From Apostichopus japonicus (taxonomy: Eukaryota; Echinodermata; Holothuroidea; Aspidochirotida; Stichopodidae), in contig NC_092566.1 of the NCBI RefSeq assembly GCF_037975245.1, positions 4,898,001 to 4,962,000 on the forward strand: 64,000 nucleotides of DNA, written 5' to 3'. Within the stretch, counting starts at the first letter, position 1, and the number at the start of each line of letters is the position of its first letter. The notes below the pieces were generated by a model, which was not told where the DNA came from, did no database searches, and was given only the letters and a program-made list of their open reading frames with translations. Of this stretch, positions 20,717 through 34,720 are shown one piece after another. A program made the translations under genes and the position numbers.

Positions 20717-23700
20717 CTTGGCTATAGTCCAGACGAAACTTTATTTTTGGATGAAAGATGAATTTCTGATGAAAGTTGAAGCATATTCTAAATCATTCTA
20801 CTACATTGGTGAACGTTTTTGCATTCAGTTCCTATGTATCGCTCCCGAGATAACCTTTGAACTTAACATTGTTCGTGCCAAAAAGTGAACTTGTAGCAAA
20901 CAGATATGACGTCATAAATTGTCATTCAGAAATGTGCTCTCTGCTTTCCTTTCAAGTGTTCCTGAATTTTGTCTTCTTTAAAATTGGAATGCATTAACAT
21001 ATGAATATTATATAACCCATCGATAGAGTATTTGATGACTTTACATAAACGAAAACAAAGTGTGACCCCTATATCCAAACCAAGTTTAAAACAATAAAGT
21101 GTCAAAATGTAGAGAGAAAAAAAAACATTGTTCTGTCAGTTAACAATGGTGACAATTGGGTAAAGGTAATTGCATGAATAGTATAAAGTATATACGCTGA
21201 AACTGAAAACATTTATTTGTATTGTCAGTCAAAATGTAGACAATTTCGCTTTATACTAACACGCACATAAAGAGAGTCTTTGTCATATTTTGAAATCGCA
21301 AGCTAATTAAAAATTGAAAAGATCATATATGGTTCATAAACATAAGCATAATCATAAATGGTTTCCCTGCAAAAACCACAAGAAAAAAGAAAAAGAAGAA
21401 GAAGAAGAAGAAGAAAAAGAATATTTTAATTTGATAATATGGAAATAATTTCAATGACTTTTTTCACCCACCATATTGCTTTAAAAAGTAGGGTTATAGT
21501 TCCAGATCCCTTCTTTTGTGAATAATTGCCCACAAGGTTAATAGAGGAGGGATATCAATGCTACATCAACACTCCTAAAACAATGATTAATGATTACATA
21601 TTTTTTCTCCCTTTCTGTCTGTTTTTTCCCCGCCTTTTTTCTTCTTCTGCCTTGCCTTCCCCTCTTTCTCCTTATGTAGCGTGCAATATCTGTAATTGTT
21701 GGATTCTGTTTTTCTATTTATACATTAAAGAAAAACACATTGACAACCCTTCATTATTTTTGAATGATGCATTCGATCGGCAAGTAATCCATGTGACAGC
21801 TATTATCGATCAACGTTTCAATATTAGTTGCCGTGTCGACAAGCACGTGATTAAAAGTATCCCTTATTTCCATCAGGTTTCATTTAAAAACTTCAATCTT
21901 GGAAATCCATGCGTAAACGAAAATGTTGAGATTTAATTTGATAAGTGACATATTCAGCACAAATTCCTGCTGAGTAATTCCTAACTTTGTCAATAAGGGC
22001 ACTAAAACAGGTGTTTCTCTCTAAATTTGTCGTTTATTTCAAATTAAGCTAAATTATGTCACCAATTTCATCTTATTAAAGAAGTTTATTTGATTAAGTG
22101 GGCAGGTTGACTAAAAAAAAGTTGAATATGAATTTATCAGCGATAGAGTTGTCAGAGGAGCACTCACAGATAAAGTGTTCACCGAGATAAGAAACAGAAA
22201 GAAAAAAAGATTCCCCCTCAGGTGTCTTATACATGATGGTGACTCAATCCCAGGTTAAAGACGAATTAAGACGTAACAAAATGACAAGTAGAAGTTGCTC
22301 TTGGTTGAGAGATGAAACTTAACAAGGATAAGTTTCTCAGAAAAAAGAGGCCATCTTTGTTCTCTCTAAGGTGAAATAAACCTTACGTATCGTTCTCGAT
22401 TCCATCAGCTTTTTTTTTTTACAAGCCTCTACAAACTTTAATGAACACTCAATTTACTATGAGAGAAAAAGACTATTTAAATCATGAAAGAAAGAAAGAA
22501 AGAAAGGAGAAAAAACCTATACCTCTCATGTGGATGAACTTAGGATAAAATATAAATAGAAGCAGACATTCGTTGATGTCACAGATGTTATAGTTTAATC
22601 GTTCTCTGTGGAGAGTAGCAACCATTATGTATGCCATTTAGTTCATCTATAATTACACAGACTACTTTATACGGTGGTGTTTAAGGGACAGAAGAGTTGC
22701 CGTGGGTATTGTACTACATCAAACATAGTCCTTTAGGTATAGGCTATATACCAAGCTCTACGAATCCACGATATCGTGATTCGTAGCTTCGTATGTATAT
22801 CGTTCTGCTTACTGTTATCCTCTTCTAATGAATCTAAATATATCTCGAACGTTAACTATAACCTTCCCTATAGGCCTAGGTTATAACCAAAACGTGCCGT
22901 TCTCTATAAGAACAACGGTTAGCCTATAGTACTATATACCATGTTGCTGTGCTGTTTTTATTCACCTCTGAAGAGTTTTCTCTCTTTGTTTTTTTGAGTT
23001 TCCGACAGAATAAAAAGGTGTTCGTGATGGCTCCTGCTGAAATGTTAACCATTTTGTTTCAGTTTACCCTCATCATTATTTTAAAGGCGTGAATATTACC
23101 GCGTCGGGCAATACATCACCGTCTACGGTGTAGAAACACCTCATCAATTTTAAAGCAATGCTGTCTGCAGTTTGACAAAGATTGTCTGATATACTTGATA
23201 ACCACATGCCTAAGAGTAGAGAGCTGAGACAGTACAGGAATACACCGTAGGTTATAACAACATTATATTCTGGTTAGGCCGAATATGCCTAACACGGTAA
23301 TAAATAACATTAAAAAGCCCCATAGCAACGTACCAAATATTTAGCGCACACATATATTTTGTTCTACATCATCGAATCTTTCATGGACCAGTTCACACTA
23401 CAAAACTCCCATTTGAATAGCTAAGAGACATCATATGCTCTCGCACCCCTTTGGAAATTTTCGCTGCGTTGAAGATAATATTAAAAAGAAAGAAGACAGG
23501 TTATTGTCTCATAAAACACTTGAATCTGCTCACTACTTGTCAGTAAGACATAATTAAGGATTTACATCGCGTCTCGTCGCCGCAATGGTCCATGACTCAA
23601 AAACACGTACGTACGCCGTGCAGTCAAGATATGCAGCCTAAATACCTGAAAATGCAATTTAACGACCATGTGTTAATATACATATATATGTATATATATA

Positions 23701-25845
23701 TATATGTATATATGCAGTAGACAAGATTTACATTTTATTATCTCTCCATCTCGCGGTAGATGGTCTTTATGCATTATAAATATAATTGACATGTTTCCAT
23801 ATTGATGAAAACCCATTTTTGTGTTTACGTTGTTGGAGATTGTAGTCTGATCCCGACAGACACGGGGAAGGGGCAGGGGTAGGGAGTAGGAGCGATTTTA
23901 ATAATACTTAACGGTGCAGCCCAAAATGTTCTAGTTTATGAAGATTGTCAGGGTAAACATTTTTTCTTACAAAAAGTTAACGTTGGGTTTTTCACGTTCC
24001 CCTGTTGCCCACCGCCGGCTACGCGACCACTGCATATAACAAGCTCGTTGAATACTTGACTTCAATTCAACATTTCATGTTTGGGAGGATTAACGGAAAG
24101 TGATTACTTTATAATATTACTTTTATTATCATTATTATTACTGGTTTTGTTTATAAAATTGTATCTAGTTACAGTCCACGTAGTACAACAATAATAACGT
24201 GTACATATCAAATAGGTGAGTTTTCCATTCGACGTATGCGGCTACAATCTATGTGCATGCGCAGTTCAAATCATGTACCGATTCATGTTACCAGACGTTA
24301 TTCTGAAATGTCTCCAAAATCGCACCGTTACTTCAGGTCCCTGGCTATATATTAACCGTCAGTTCCCAACGGGCAGAAAAGCCGACGAATCCACTAACTG
24401 TATATATATATATATACACTGACTGTGTGTATATGCATGCAATAATCTACCTTAAAACTCGTTACGAGACATTTGTTTAATAAAAGGCGCACTTAAGCGA
24501 TTGCGCTTCAAATAGTTGGTTTTGCATTTTAAAATATCTTAAGGCGAAGACAGCTTAGCATATACCCATCAGAGACAGATTTAGGTGTTTTTTTTTATTT
24601 TTTGAGTTTTTTTATCTTTGTATCATGAAATGCAAATTAACTTCTTAACCATGTAGGTTTTAAATTGAGAGGCCAGTCTGACTATTTGTGTTTCATTTAG
24701 ACATGTCCATTACAACCAAGCGGGAACGAGAGAAAGGAAGGAGAAATAATCGAGTCTGTTATCTTTTTTTTTTTTAGTGTTTTTGATCAGCAAAATATCT
24801 GGTGCAAAAAAAGAAGAAAAAAAACTTAAAATGGATTCAGAAAATGGAAAAGGTTTTAAAAATTATAAGTGTGCCTGTTCAGATACGTCTGTTGCCTTAA
24901 TAAACAGTTCAGTGTTTCAGTTTAGTGTTTCAAACAAATTGGATTTCATCGTTTTATAATCGTCTCCGGTATAGGCGTAGGGATATATACTGTTAGGATA
25001 AGTATAGTGTTGTGAACCATTACAGCACAAAGCAATCACATTAAAGGATCTCTTAAACTGCTAAAATATAACACTTTTTTTTAATCTCTTCTTTTTCGAA
25101 TTGCAATTATTGTCACTCCAAACCAGGCCCGGATTTGTGTGAGTGTGTCTGTTTAGTGCCATGTGCTGAACGTAAAGTTTGTCCCCCCCCCCCCACCAAT
25201 TCCCAACTAGCCGTGGGGCGAACCAAATCTGTAAATGTTTATTCTTTAACAGGGCATTTTTGGTTGGGGTGCATCATGGAGGCGAGTATAGGGTGTTAAT
25301 CCCCTCCTCCCCCCCCCAAAAAAAGGAATAAGAAATAACTAACATGGCTTGAGTTCATTCATAAGTATTCGATAGGTTTTTTAAAGTTATATACCCGTAA
25401 AGTAATACATTAGTATTTGCACGAGCTTGACTGCACGGCTTCCTCGATACCGTAACGTGATTTTAATTTCTTGTCACGACGTCAGAGTTATATTTTCATT
25501 GTGTTTTATCTGGCGAGGAGTTCGTAAATTCAACTCCAAACGCTTACTTCATTACGCTGATATCTCGCAATCTACCATTGGTTGTGAAATACTGTTTATA
25601 GCTGAGAACATTCAATACATTTTCAGAGTCTTCTCCCCCGCCCCCACCCCTCACCCCCTACCACCACCAACCCGTACCACACACGCCCCAATACACCCCA
25701 CCATAGATAATCACGTTGATATTAAGTTTTACAAACAACTGTTTCAAACACACGAGTTCACAGAACTCTGTATATAGTACTTCGGGGATATTTTGGCTGC
25801 GCACCAAACCCCCTTCCACCGCCGCCCCCTCCCCCTCCGTGACTC

Positions 25846-25935
25846 CAGTGGCGTAGCTAGGCTTTCAAGGGCCCCAGTTCAAGAGTGAAATTTGAGGCCC
25901 TTCACTTTATCTCGAGAGTCGAGATAAAGCCATAA
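25846..25935 (+). mobile_element. hAT-type element 5' end (CAGTGGCGTAGCTAGG)
   Basis: CAGTGGCGTAGCTAGG is a very common hAT MITE end in animals. It is followed by a short CTTTATCTCGAGAGTCGAGATAAAG palindrome split by the element body. No right end was seen, so it is probably truncated. Confidence 0.5.
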
Positions 25936-28900
25936 ATGTGAAAATAACAAAGTTCTGGTTTTGCTATCTTACTGGACCTGGCAGTTGTGATCCGTTGGCT
26001 TAAAATATCGTAACCGACCCCAACGAGGGGGGGGGGGTGGAGCGGGGATGGGGAGGACGGTTTAATGAACCACCGGAACCGCATATTACTACAGTGTCGC
26101 ACCCCTATCAGCTAAGTTGTACTATTTGGTGAAGTATGGGGGTTCTCTTGTTAACATCTTTTAAGTTTATGCACTCATTGGTACTTAAAGGAAGATACAA
26201 TATCAAATCAATTCAAAGTTTAGCTATTAACAAAAATCGTCTCACTGATACAAATGAAATCCGCTTATACGTATATATCTGTGATTTATAATCAAATCAT
26301 ATATAAAAATATATATATGAAACCTAGTCAATATATCAAAGTACTTCTAACACCTTTTTATATTTTTATTATTATGATTCTTTTTATGATTTTGAGTGAA
26401 ATTTAAGAAGCTATATATAGAGATTGGACCTAACTTTCACCATGCCATTTTTTATTGATCGCTTACTTATCTTGAGGCAAGACATTGCACATTTCAAAAA
26501 GGTGAAAAAATCATGTCAGTGATAATAGGTTCGAACAGGTTTCACTAAAAGCTACGTGACAAAACCAATTTTTGCCAAATACTGAAAAGTGGGCTAATTT
26601 TACAAGAGCATGTCCGTTAATGCATTAATAATGAAAATCTTCATATTCGGACAACGATTACACACACAGTCACATACCATTGATCATTCCACAGGAAAGG
26701 GCATTTTAGCGTTTCCTGGATGAAAAAGAATATAGCGATATAAATACCATATCACGTTCAACTACATAATATATGACTCGGAATATAATTTGACACTTCG
26801 TTGTGAGGTCGCCGTGTCCCGAAAAGGAAAGAAGAATGTGCGTGACGGACATGAAAAGACAGGATTTTCACACATTTGGGCTGTCTAGGAGTTAAAAGTT
26901 TAATGTCATTTAAATATCACAAAATGTTATAACCTTAACTATATATGGGATTTACTCCGTCAAGATATAGAACAGAAACCCAAAAGGAAGAGAAATAGTA
27001 AATAACAATAAGAAGCAGAATACGTAGACGAAGAAAATGATGTATGTAAATGCATTATACAGTGGTAGCAACCGACAGAGGACGTTATCTCGAACCCCCC
27101 CCCCCCACCTCCCCCACTTCCAAATCGTGATTCCCGCAAAATCGTGATTCAATTAAGAGAGAAGGAACACGGTGTATCTATACACATATATATATATATA
27201 TATGAGCCGTTTCGTTCTGCAACTGAAAATTCCTGTAACCAACTCCCGCCTTAAACCGTCGTTCATAATCGATCAAAGCATGTTACAGCTGGAGGAGAAA
27301 TTTGTTATCAAGGGGGAAAAAAAGAAGGGAAAAAAAGAAGAGATACCAGAAACATACCGTGTTACGGATCAAGTTCGTTCAATATTTCAACCCTCCGTCG
27401 TAAAAATCACGTGACCTCCTGTTCTTCATGACAACCTTGAGAACTGTGCCATGACCCGGAATTCTAATTTCTTCCCAATTCTGTGTACGAAGAAAGAAAG
27501 GGGGGTAAAATACAAAATGAAATCAATGAGAATAGTTTCCACCTGCTTACTAGAATAATATGTACGAAGGGGAGAAAGAGAGAGATAGACAAGGGAGGGG
27601 TGGGTGGGGTGGGGGGGGGGGGGTCGGGGGGCATGATGGTGGCCTTAGCTCTTGTAACAACATACCATCTATACGTCGTCATTCTTTCAAAACACACGAG
27701 TTGTTAATTATGACAAATTTACTAAGACGAACGTCGAGGACAGGCAGCGTCAAATTTATTAGAATCCGATGTATAACGGCATGTTTATATACGCTAATTG
27801 GTATTCTAAGTAACAGGATGGTAGTATATAAGCGAAATTGTTTTGAAGTTCAACATCAGATGTAATATGTGTGCTCTATAATTTTTATTAACTTCAATTA
27901 TGTAAGAAAGAATGAAAAAAGGAGATACGAAACAGATTTCATTTCTTGGATTTGAAAATTCTAAAATTTTGTTTCCATTATTTTTGTGCGATAATGAGTA
28001 CAAACAGGATATGACTCACATGAAAAGAGGGAGTAGAAAATGACTGAATATTAAAACAAAAAAACAATAACATTTGTTTAATTAAAGCGATTTGGTTTAT
28101 GAGTCGGTGAAAGATTGTTTGAAATTTGCGCTGATGTTTACGTCGCCTCTATATTCTCTTCCCTCTCAAAGTATGGCATAGGCCGTACACCGTAAATAAT
28201 TAAACAGGTCTATATATGTACAGAGAAATGTGTGTAAAGTTACATATGGCGGTAGATTTGAACACCAATTTATCAAGTCAATTGAATATTCTGGTTTCTC
28301 CAGCATGCTGATGTTTTAGTTCATTTACGAGTAAGAAATATCGGTCCTTTCTAGATTTTAATTGATTTAGAGATTGGAAACCTTTCATCGACCTCTACCT
28401 CTTCATCTCTCTCGCGCTCTCTCTACTTCCGCCAATTTGCCAGGTCAGTGATGGAAGGAAATTTATTAACGGTCATTTATATTACAACGTTACAACGTTT
28501 TCAAGAGATCTCCATGTATTGAAGTTGTTCATGACAGGTATATCTCTATCACATTGACCAATCACGATGACTGCATATGGGTTTACGTCTCCTGGTAAGA
28601 CTTCGGTTTACAAAGTTGTTTTCGTTATTTGAAAATGTTATCCACGGACGAAATGTTCATAGTGCATATTTAATACATCGCCTTGTTTGGTTTAATTAAA
28701 GCTTTATCTTATAACACTAATGATAATATATTCGCCTAATCTTAATGTTAAAACCGCTTCTGTTTTTTAAACGACGGCATATAGTGACACCCTATACCCA
28801 TTGACGGATTGGTCAACCGGTTTATACCGGCTAGAAACCGATGCGCCACCGGTTCCGAAATGCCGAAGGTGAAAACTTCCTATTGGTAGCGAAAAAAGTG

Positions 28901-30724
28901 GTCGTTTCATCCGAAAAGCCTAGTGCGTCGCTTGTTTTAAGCGCCCCCTCCCACCCCACCCCCACTCGTACCCCCAGGATCACTGCGAAGGTAGACATTT
29001 GTGCGCATATCCGCTGCTTCCTACATCACTGACTGACAAGATTTCGTCCTCGGCATCAATATCCTCCGAATGTCGTTATCGGTTACGATACATACATACA
29101 AGGAATTTCTCGCCTATAGCCTTCAATAACTGAGCAGTCTATAACCAGTGGCATTAGAATATATACACCGTAGTCCATTACTGATGTTTACTTATCTAAT
29201 GAACGACAAACTCACTACCGTACTTCATAGCATACTAGAGCAAAAGTAAAATGTCGAAACTTGTTTGAAGAAAGGAAAGCAAAAAAGAGGAGGTTTACAT
29301 AAGCGTTTTTAAACAGACTGAACGGATGTTAAATTATGTCCAGTTCGTTCAAAACAGCGAGAGAAAGTGAAATACTTGCTCCTCTGGGATTATAATAAAG
29401 TGAGCGGATATAAGATGGATTACTTCCGAAAATGGTACTCGATACCGAGGCTGTTGCATGTTAGCAGATATCTAAACAAGTAAGGTCAGAGTATCCACTA
29501 AACAAACGACATTTATATATGCACATATACTGCAGTAGCCCCTGCTAATCAAACTCACATCAAACTTCAATAATAGTTGTCAGCATTTATCCTTGCGTTC
29601 AGACATAATTTGCTAGCCTAAATAATGCCTCGGAATTCCCCATTAGACGTCTATTTTTTGTTTTAATGTTTTCTGAGAGTGGGTCCCCACACCCCTGCAT
29701 GGGCGTGAGCTTCAATGACCCCATACATAGCCGTACATTCTTCATTATTAAATCCTGGGTGAGCTTCCCTACTCAGTCTATGTAAAATAATGAAATGACA
29801 AGTTAACGATGAAGATATCGCATATCCAAAAGGCATTAAGGGACAATCGGGGGATATGAACCAATTCCCGCATTAATTTGTATTTGTATCAAGCTCACTT
29901 GGAACGCTATTCCAAGCCCACCCCTCCCCCCCCCTCCCCCCAACAAATACCTTTTCGTTCACACGTACACGTGATATTACGAAAAGAGAAATATATACCC
30001 AATGCAACCCAAATTCATCGTATGTGTGCATGTATTTATGTGTGCAAACAATGTTATTATGGCATATCACCAATTTATGTAAATTGCTAACACGTTTATA
30101 CTTTATTAATAATTATACATAATGATCAGTTTCCTGTACACAAATAGAACGTAGCATAACATGACAAGCAATACACCAAACTGATTGTTGTGACGTACTA
30201 TACAAATTTTTCAACGCTAATATGATCATTTCTATTTGAAATAAAAATGAACAATCTTGTCAGCACGGTTTATGTTAGGAATTTTACACAGTTTGATTAT
30301 GCAGTTCGCTGTATCTAACATAACATAACTTAAATATGGTAATGCGTGGAAAGAGCGCAAGGGAGCTCACTTATTGTTGTATTATCCAAATGTTTCTTCA
30401 ATGTCAATGAATATTTTTCCTTTTTAAAACGATCTAAATTGGCAGCACGCTCTTTATGTCCAGAGTATTCAGGAACCTTCCCTTTTGATATTCCAAAGGG
30501 AGATAAAGAAATGGTCTATAAATTGGATTGAGCGTATTCAATGGTAATCAGATAATGTGAATTGTATTCTAATTCTTTAATGGTAAGATAAGTTCTCCTA
30601 GCAAATTATTCTAAGTGAGAACACGCTATTATGTGCAAGCTCTGAGTGATGAAAACTACTTTTCCAAATTTATTGGAGTGTCGGGTCGATTTTGACAAAC
30701 TGCGATAATGATGCGATTGACATT

Positions 30725-30851
30725 TATGGCGCGCCATTTGTGCCAACCCGATGGGCATTATGTCTTTTCACATGTATGTATACCGTCTGGTAGCATCATA
30801 TCATTTCACAACATGTTTGTCGTTTTCACTATGGCGCGCCTTTTGTGCCAA
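30725..30851 (+). repeat. Two direct copies of TATGGCGCGCC(W)TTTGTGCCAA
   Basis: Copies at 30725-30746 and 30830-30851, 21 of 22 bases identical, start to start 105 bp. GGCGCGCC is rare in this AT-rich DNA, so a paired occurrence is notable; function unknown. Confidence 0.7.
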
Positions 30852-31029
30852 AATAGATGCACAGTGGATACAGTTCTCTTAGGCCGGAAGTGAATAGTAA
30901 ATTAGATACTTCGGATAAGGTACACAAGGCACATGGAATATATTGCTGTCTCCAAGTTCCAAATATAAGCTTGTAAAGACAAGGATTTGTTATCGCCATC
31001 CATATTCTCATCCACTCCACTCTCTTAAT

Positions 31030-31345
31030 TCAAAACAGTTCATTCACTAAGAGCATCAATGATGCCCTCTCATTGAGAAGTGAATTTCGTTATTTTTTAT
31101 AAAAAAAAAATCAACTCCCAAATTCAGAAAGACACTATTCTCTAAAGTCTAAAGCTAGTTTTTATGTGAAGCTATACTGTAAAGTAAGACTAAAAATTCA
31201 CTCCTTTGAATTGAAAATCAATCATCATGGGATATGGGCACTCTCAAAAAGTGACTTCTTACTCTTTGGAACGAGGGGCTAAACTACAAACTACCCGAGT
31301 GAGTAATTTCGTGCGGATTGGTTTAGTGTTCAAAATTGGACACTA
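31030..31345. repeat. Copy of the ACTCTTT/AAGAGTG dispersed repeat
   Basis: Contains AATTCACTCCTTTGAA, GGCACTCTCAAAAAGTGAC and TTACTCTTTGGAAC, related to the blocks at 1945, 35638 and 39655. Diverged; edges approximate. Confidence 0.4.
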
Positions 31346-32027
31346 TTGACTACGCTAATGCTGACTTGATACTTAAATTTCTTCTTTGCAAAATCGGGTA
31401 ATTAACTGCATTTTGCGAGAAAGCATTTGTTGCTGCCCTCCTTACCACCCGTCCCACCCTCCCCTTCCTTATATTATAATATGACCATGTTCGTTCAAAT
31501 CGATCAAAAATTTGAAATTTAATAGGTCTAAGATTGAAGTTTCCCGCAAAGTATTTTAAAGCTTTATTGCATCCATCCAACAGAGATGATATCGGTTTCA
31601 AACGTATATTTAGCCTTTAGGAGTTTTAAATGCTATCTTTTATAAAATTGTATCATATTACAGTGAATATTGCATGTGAGTCGGCATAAAATATAGAAAA
31701 TTAAAAAGTCTCGCTTGACTCAACAGGCACTAAAAGCGTGTTTAATCTTCAAACACAGAACAATCTAAAAATAAACTGCCAATGAACGTAATCATACATT
31801 CATGTCTGCCAAGGGGATGGGTTATACCTTTTGATTAATGTCCCTAGAGAAACTACCTATGTGATTAAAAAGTTGTATTTTTGTCATAAACTGTTTTGAA
31901 AAGGACTCTCTCAGACACAGTAATTATGAATTTGTTTACATTATTAACTAACAATCTCAGCCCCAGTATTCGTCTACTCGGGCTATGATCATGTAAGTAT
32001 GACTGTGTGGTGTCTAGTACACCACAG

Positions 32028-32093
32028 TATATATATATATATATATATAACTATATATATATATATCTATATATATATATATATATATATATA

Positions 32094-32157
<64 letters not shown>
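32028..32157. repeat. (TA)n microsatellite with TATC interruptions
   Basis: About 130 bp of TA with two or three C interruptions; it gives a spurious Tyr-Ile open frame on the minus strand. Confidence 0.95.
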
Positions 32158-32159
<2 letters not shown>

Positions 32160-32619
32160 CATGTCGTTTTGTGTACGTATATACTTAAAAAAATAAACAT
32201 AATATGCGAGTGTCTGTGTGTGTGTGTAACAGTAACATATTGATTAGTCTTATGTTGTAAATAAGTGCTTATTGTTACCAAGCAACAGAGAAATGATAAG
32301 ATCTAATGCCGCCAATAATGCGTAAACACTTTGAAAATCATGACTCTGAAATGTAAACATTAGACACTCAAAACGGATGAAAAGAGTCTTGCACAGCTTT
32401 TAAGTGTTTCGTCTGCTCTCGGTAGACAACCATTACGTCATAGGCTGCGTGCATTGAACCATCGCATGACATCATTCTAACATATTTAAAGGTTAGGAGA
32501 GATACTTGGTGAGTACTTGACCACTTGTAGTTCCTATGTCTTTATATCACACTTAGAAATAAAGAATAAAATATAGCCAAATACACCATCCGTATCATAT
32601 TCGGCGACTTATAGACAAA

Positions 32620-33118
32620 GGTGGCAGACATTGAATGGTAGTAGACGTCGGTGGCTGACAATGGTGGTAGACGTCGGTGGCTGGTAATGGTAGTAGAAGT
32701 CGTTAAGAGACATTTGTAGTAGACGTCGGTGGATGTCAATTGTAGTAGACGTCAGTGGCTGACAATGGTAGTAGACGTCGGTGGCTGGTAATGGTAGTAG
32801 AAGTCGTTAAGAGACATTTGTAGTAGACGTCGGTGGATGACAATTGTAGTAGACGCGTCAGTGGCTGACAATGGTAGTAGACGTCGGTGTCTGACAATGG
32901 TAGTACACGTCCGTTTCTGACAATGGTAGTAGACGTCGGTAAATGACAATGGTGGTACACGTCGGTTGCAGACGTGGTGGTAGACGGTGGTGGTAGACGT
33001 CGGTGGCTGTAAATGGTAGTAGACATCGGTGGCAGACAATGGTGACAGACATCGCACAAAGACAATGGCAGTAAACTTCGATACGTGACAATGGTGGCAT
33101 ATGTTAGTAGCATACATT
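32620..33118. repeat. 26-bp minisatellite
   Basis: About 19 copies of GTAGTAGACGTCGGTGGC followed by TGACAATG, with variants (AAGTCGTTAAGAGACATTT, GACATCGGTGGC) and one shortened unit near 32975. A block of three or four units is itself duplicated (32665-32750 versus 32770-32860). Because 26 is not a multiple of 3, all three minus-strand frames stay open and give Thr/Ser/Tyr/His-rich frames of 80-135 codons; these are artefacts. Confidence 0.9.
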
Positions 33119-33581
33119 AGAAGTCGACATGATTGACAGCAGTACAGGAATACAAACATACCAACATATTAAACACTACTATACAGCTGGCAACTTAATC
33201 CCGTTCCTAAGTTGTCTGAAGATAATTCGTTCAACCATATTCAACATTTACAGTAATTGCCATGATGATTTAATACCCTGAGTTATAACAGTCAATTAAA
33301 ATCATAAAATTTCACAAAGCCTCACTTCTTCATGTCTTTGTGATGTAACATATATAATTTATATGTGAACTGAATTATGAATAGACTTTATACTAACCTT
33401 CATTAACGTGACGTATTGGAATAGTAATTTGATGTACTAGGTTCTTTCACGTGTAGTTGCATATAGGTATCATGTAATCAGAGATAACTCATGTCTATGG
33501 TTAATATATATGGATTTTATGGTTTTCATCTAAAATGTCAACTATTTTTAAAAAGAGCATGTTTATTTATATTTTAATCTT

Positions 33582-33651
33582 TAACGAGATTCGAATCAGT
33601 GACCACATGATAACAAGTTTTATGCCTGGATAACTAAACCACCCAAACAGA
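33582..33651 (-). mobile_element. Possible old tRNA-derived SINE head
   Basis: On the minus strand GGGTGGTTTAGTTATCC resembles an A box region and GATTCGAATC is a good B box, about 45 bp apart. The acceptor ends do not pair well, so it is not a functional tRNA gene. Confidence 0.3.
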
Positions 33652-34675
33652 ACCTAGTGCGATTATTTAAAAAAAAAATACTCTCAAATAGCTTCCAAAA
33701 TCTGTTTTGATGATATAGTTGAGGGATTTCCTTTGTCTTTTCAAAGTTTTCAAAAAGTAGCTCATGTTTACATCAATGAATAACTTGTGATAAAAATATC
33801 AATATCGATAACGGCTTGAGGTACAAGTGGTTTCATAATCAACCAACGAGCTTTCTTGGCAGTACAAAGCCATTTTCCACTTTATTTCTGGTCTTAGGCG
33901 ATGAATCGTACTAAGCATCTCTGACGTTGAAATATCCCGTTTTAACTTGAAATGGAATATTTTACATTTTTTTTTTCACTTTTTGTCTGTATATATCCGG
34001 AGGACTTGTCGGAAAAGCTTAGTGTTGACATGTAATTAATTCAAAAAATCAAGCAAGCAAGCAAATGTTAATTGTGTTTGTCAAGTTTTCTTTGTATTAC
34101 ATAATTTTCATTCTTAACGTTGTTATTACATTCCCCTCTGACTATACGACATTGTGGCAGTTATATCGGCACCTGCTGCTGTTTGATTTGAAATTCAGAT
34201 TTAAAGCTTCTGATGTGATATTTCTCTTCTAGCGTATATACTAAATATATAAAACTATATTGCCCAGTCAACAGACTGTTTAAGTATTCCGACAGTTTAA
34301 GTATTCCGAAACGCTTAATGAATATGCATAATCGGTTGATTATTACATTTAAGAGCATGACGAGTTCTGCCACAATTATTTATCAGGAATGATCAATCTT
34401 ATTCTCTTATTTTATTGGGCTTTACTTATATTCTACGCGTATAATATTCAAGGCCAACGGAGAACACACACGGCTATAGTATGAAAAACTGATAAACCAA
34501 ATTTTGCATAAATATTTTATATGATTAAAATATAACGTACTTTGTAGAAACAAAATCTATCATAGAATTAACAGGAACATTAGATTTATTTATAAAAATC
34601 GATCTTTTGGTATTGTAACGATGGTAATGACAATGTTGTGTTTGGTATTTTATATTGTATTACATTTTCTCATTG

Positions 34676-34679
34676 TATA

Positions 34680-34717
<38 letters not shown>
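34676..34717. repeat. (TA)n microsatellite
   Basis: 42 bp of TA with one G interruption. Confidence 0.9.

Positions 34718-34720
<3 letters not shown>

Larger units (their letters stand above)
17907..25845. other. Intergenic DNA with no supported gene
   Basis: Contains GT and GTAT tracts (17910-17930), C/G runs (18711, 18935, 20641), GGAT-rich repeat (19540-19632), a (GAA)n tract (21384-21420), (GAAA)n (22488-22506), TTA-rich LINE/SINE-like tail near 20440-20490, short (TA)n at 23674-23713 and 24397-24418, and an imperfect 29-bp palindrome at 22758. None of the open frames has a recognisable domain. Confidence 0.6.
25936..32027. other. Intergenic DNA with no supported gene
   Basis: Contains C/G runs (26027, 27094, 27610, 29920), a short TA tract (27184-27204), a duplicated GGCGCGCC block (30725-30851) and an ACTCT-rich repeat (31030-31345). 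Open frames are short and without recognisable domains. Confidence 0.6.

Noticed and set aside
25846-26110. Complete hAT element starting at CAGTGGCGTAGC
   Set aside because: No matching right end or 8-bp duplication found; only a 5' end is listed.
32736-33159. Minus-strand frames of 80-135 codons rich in Thr, Ser, Tyr, His
   Set aside because: All three frames are open because of the 26-bp stop-free repeat; no domain, no splice support.
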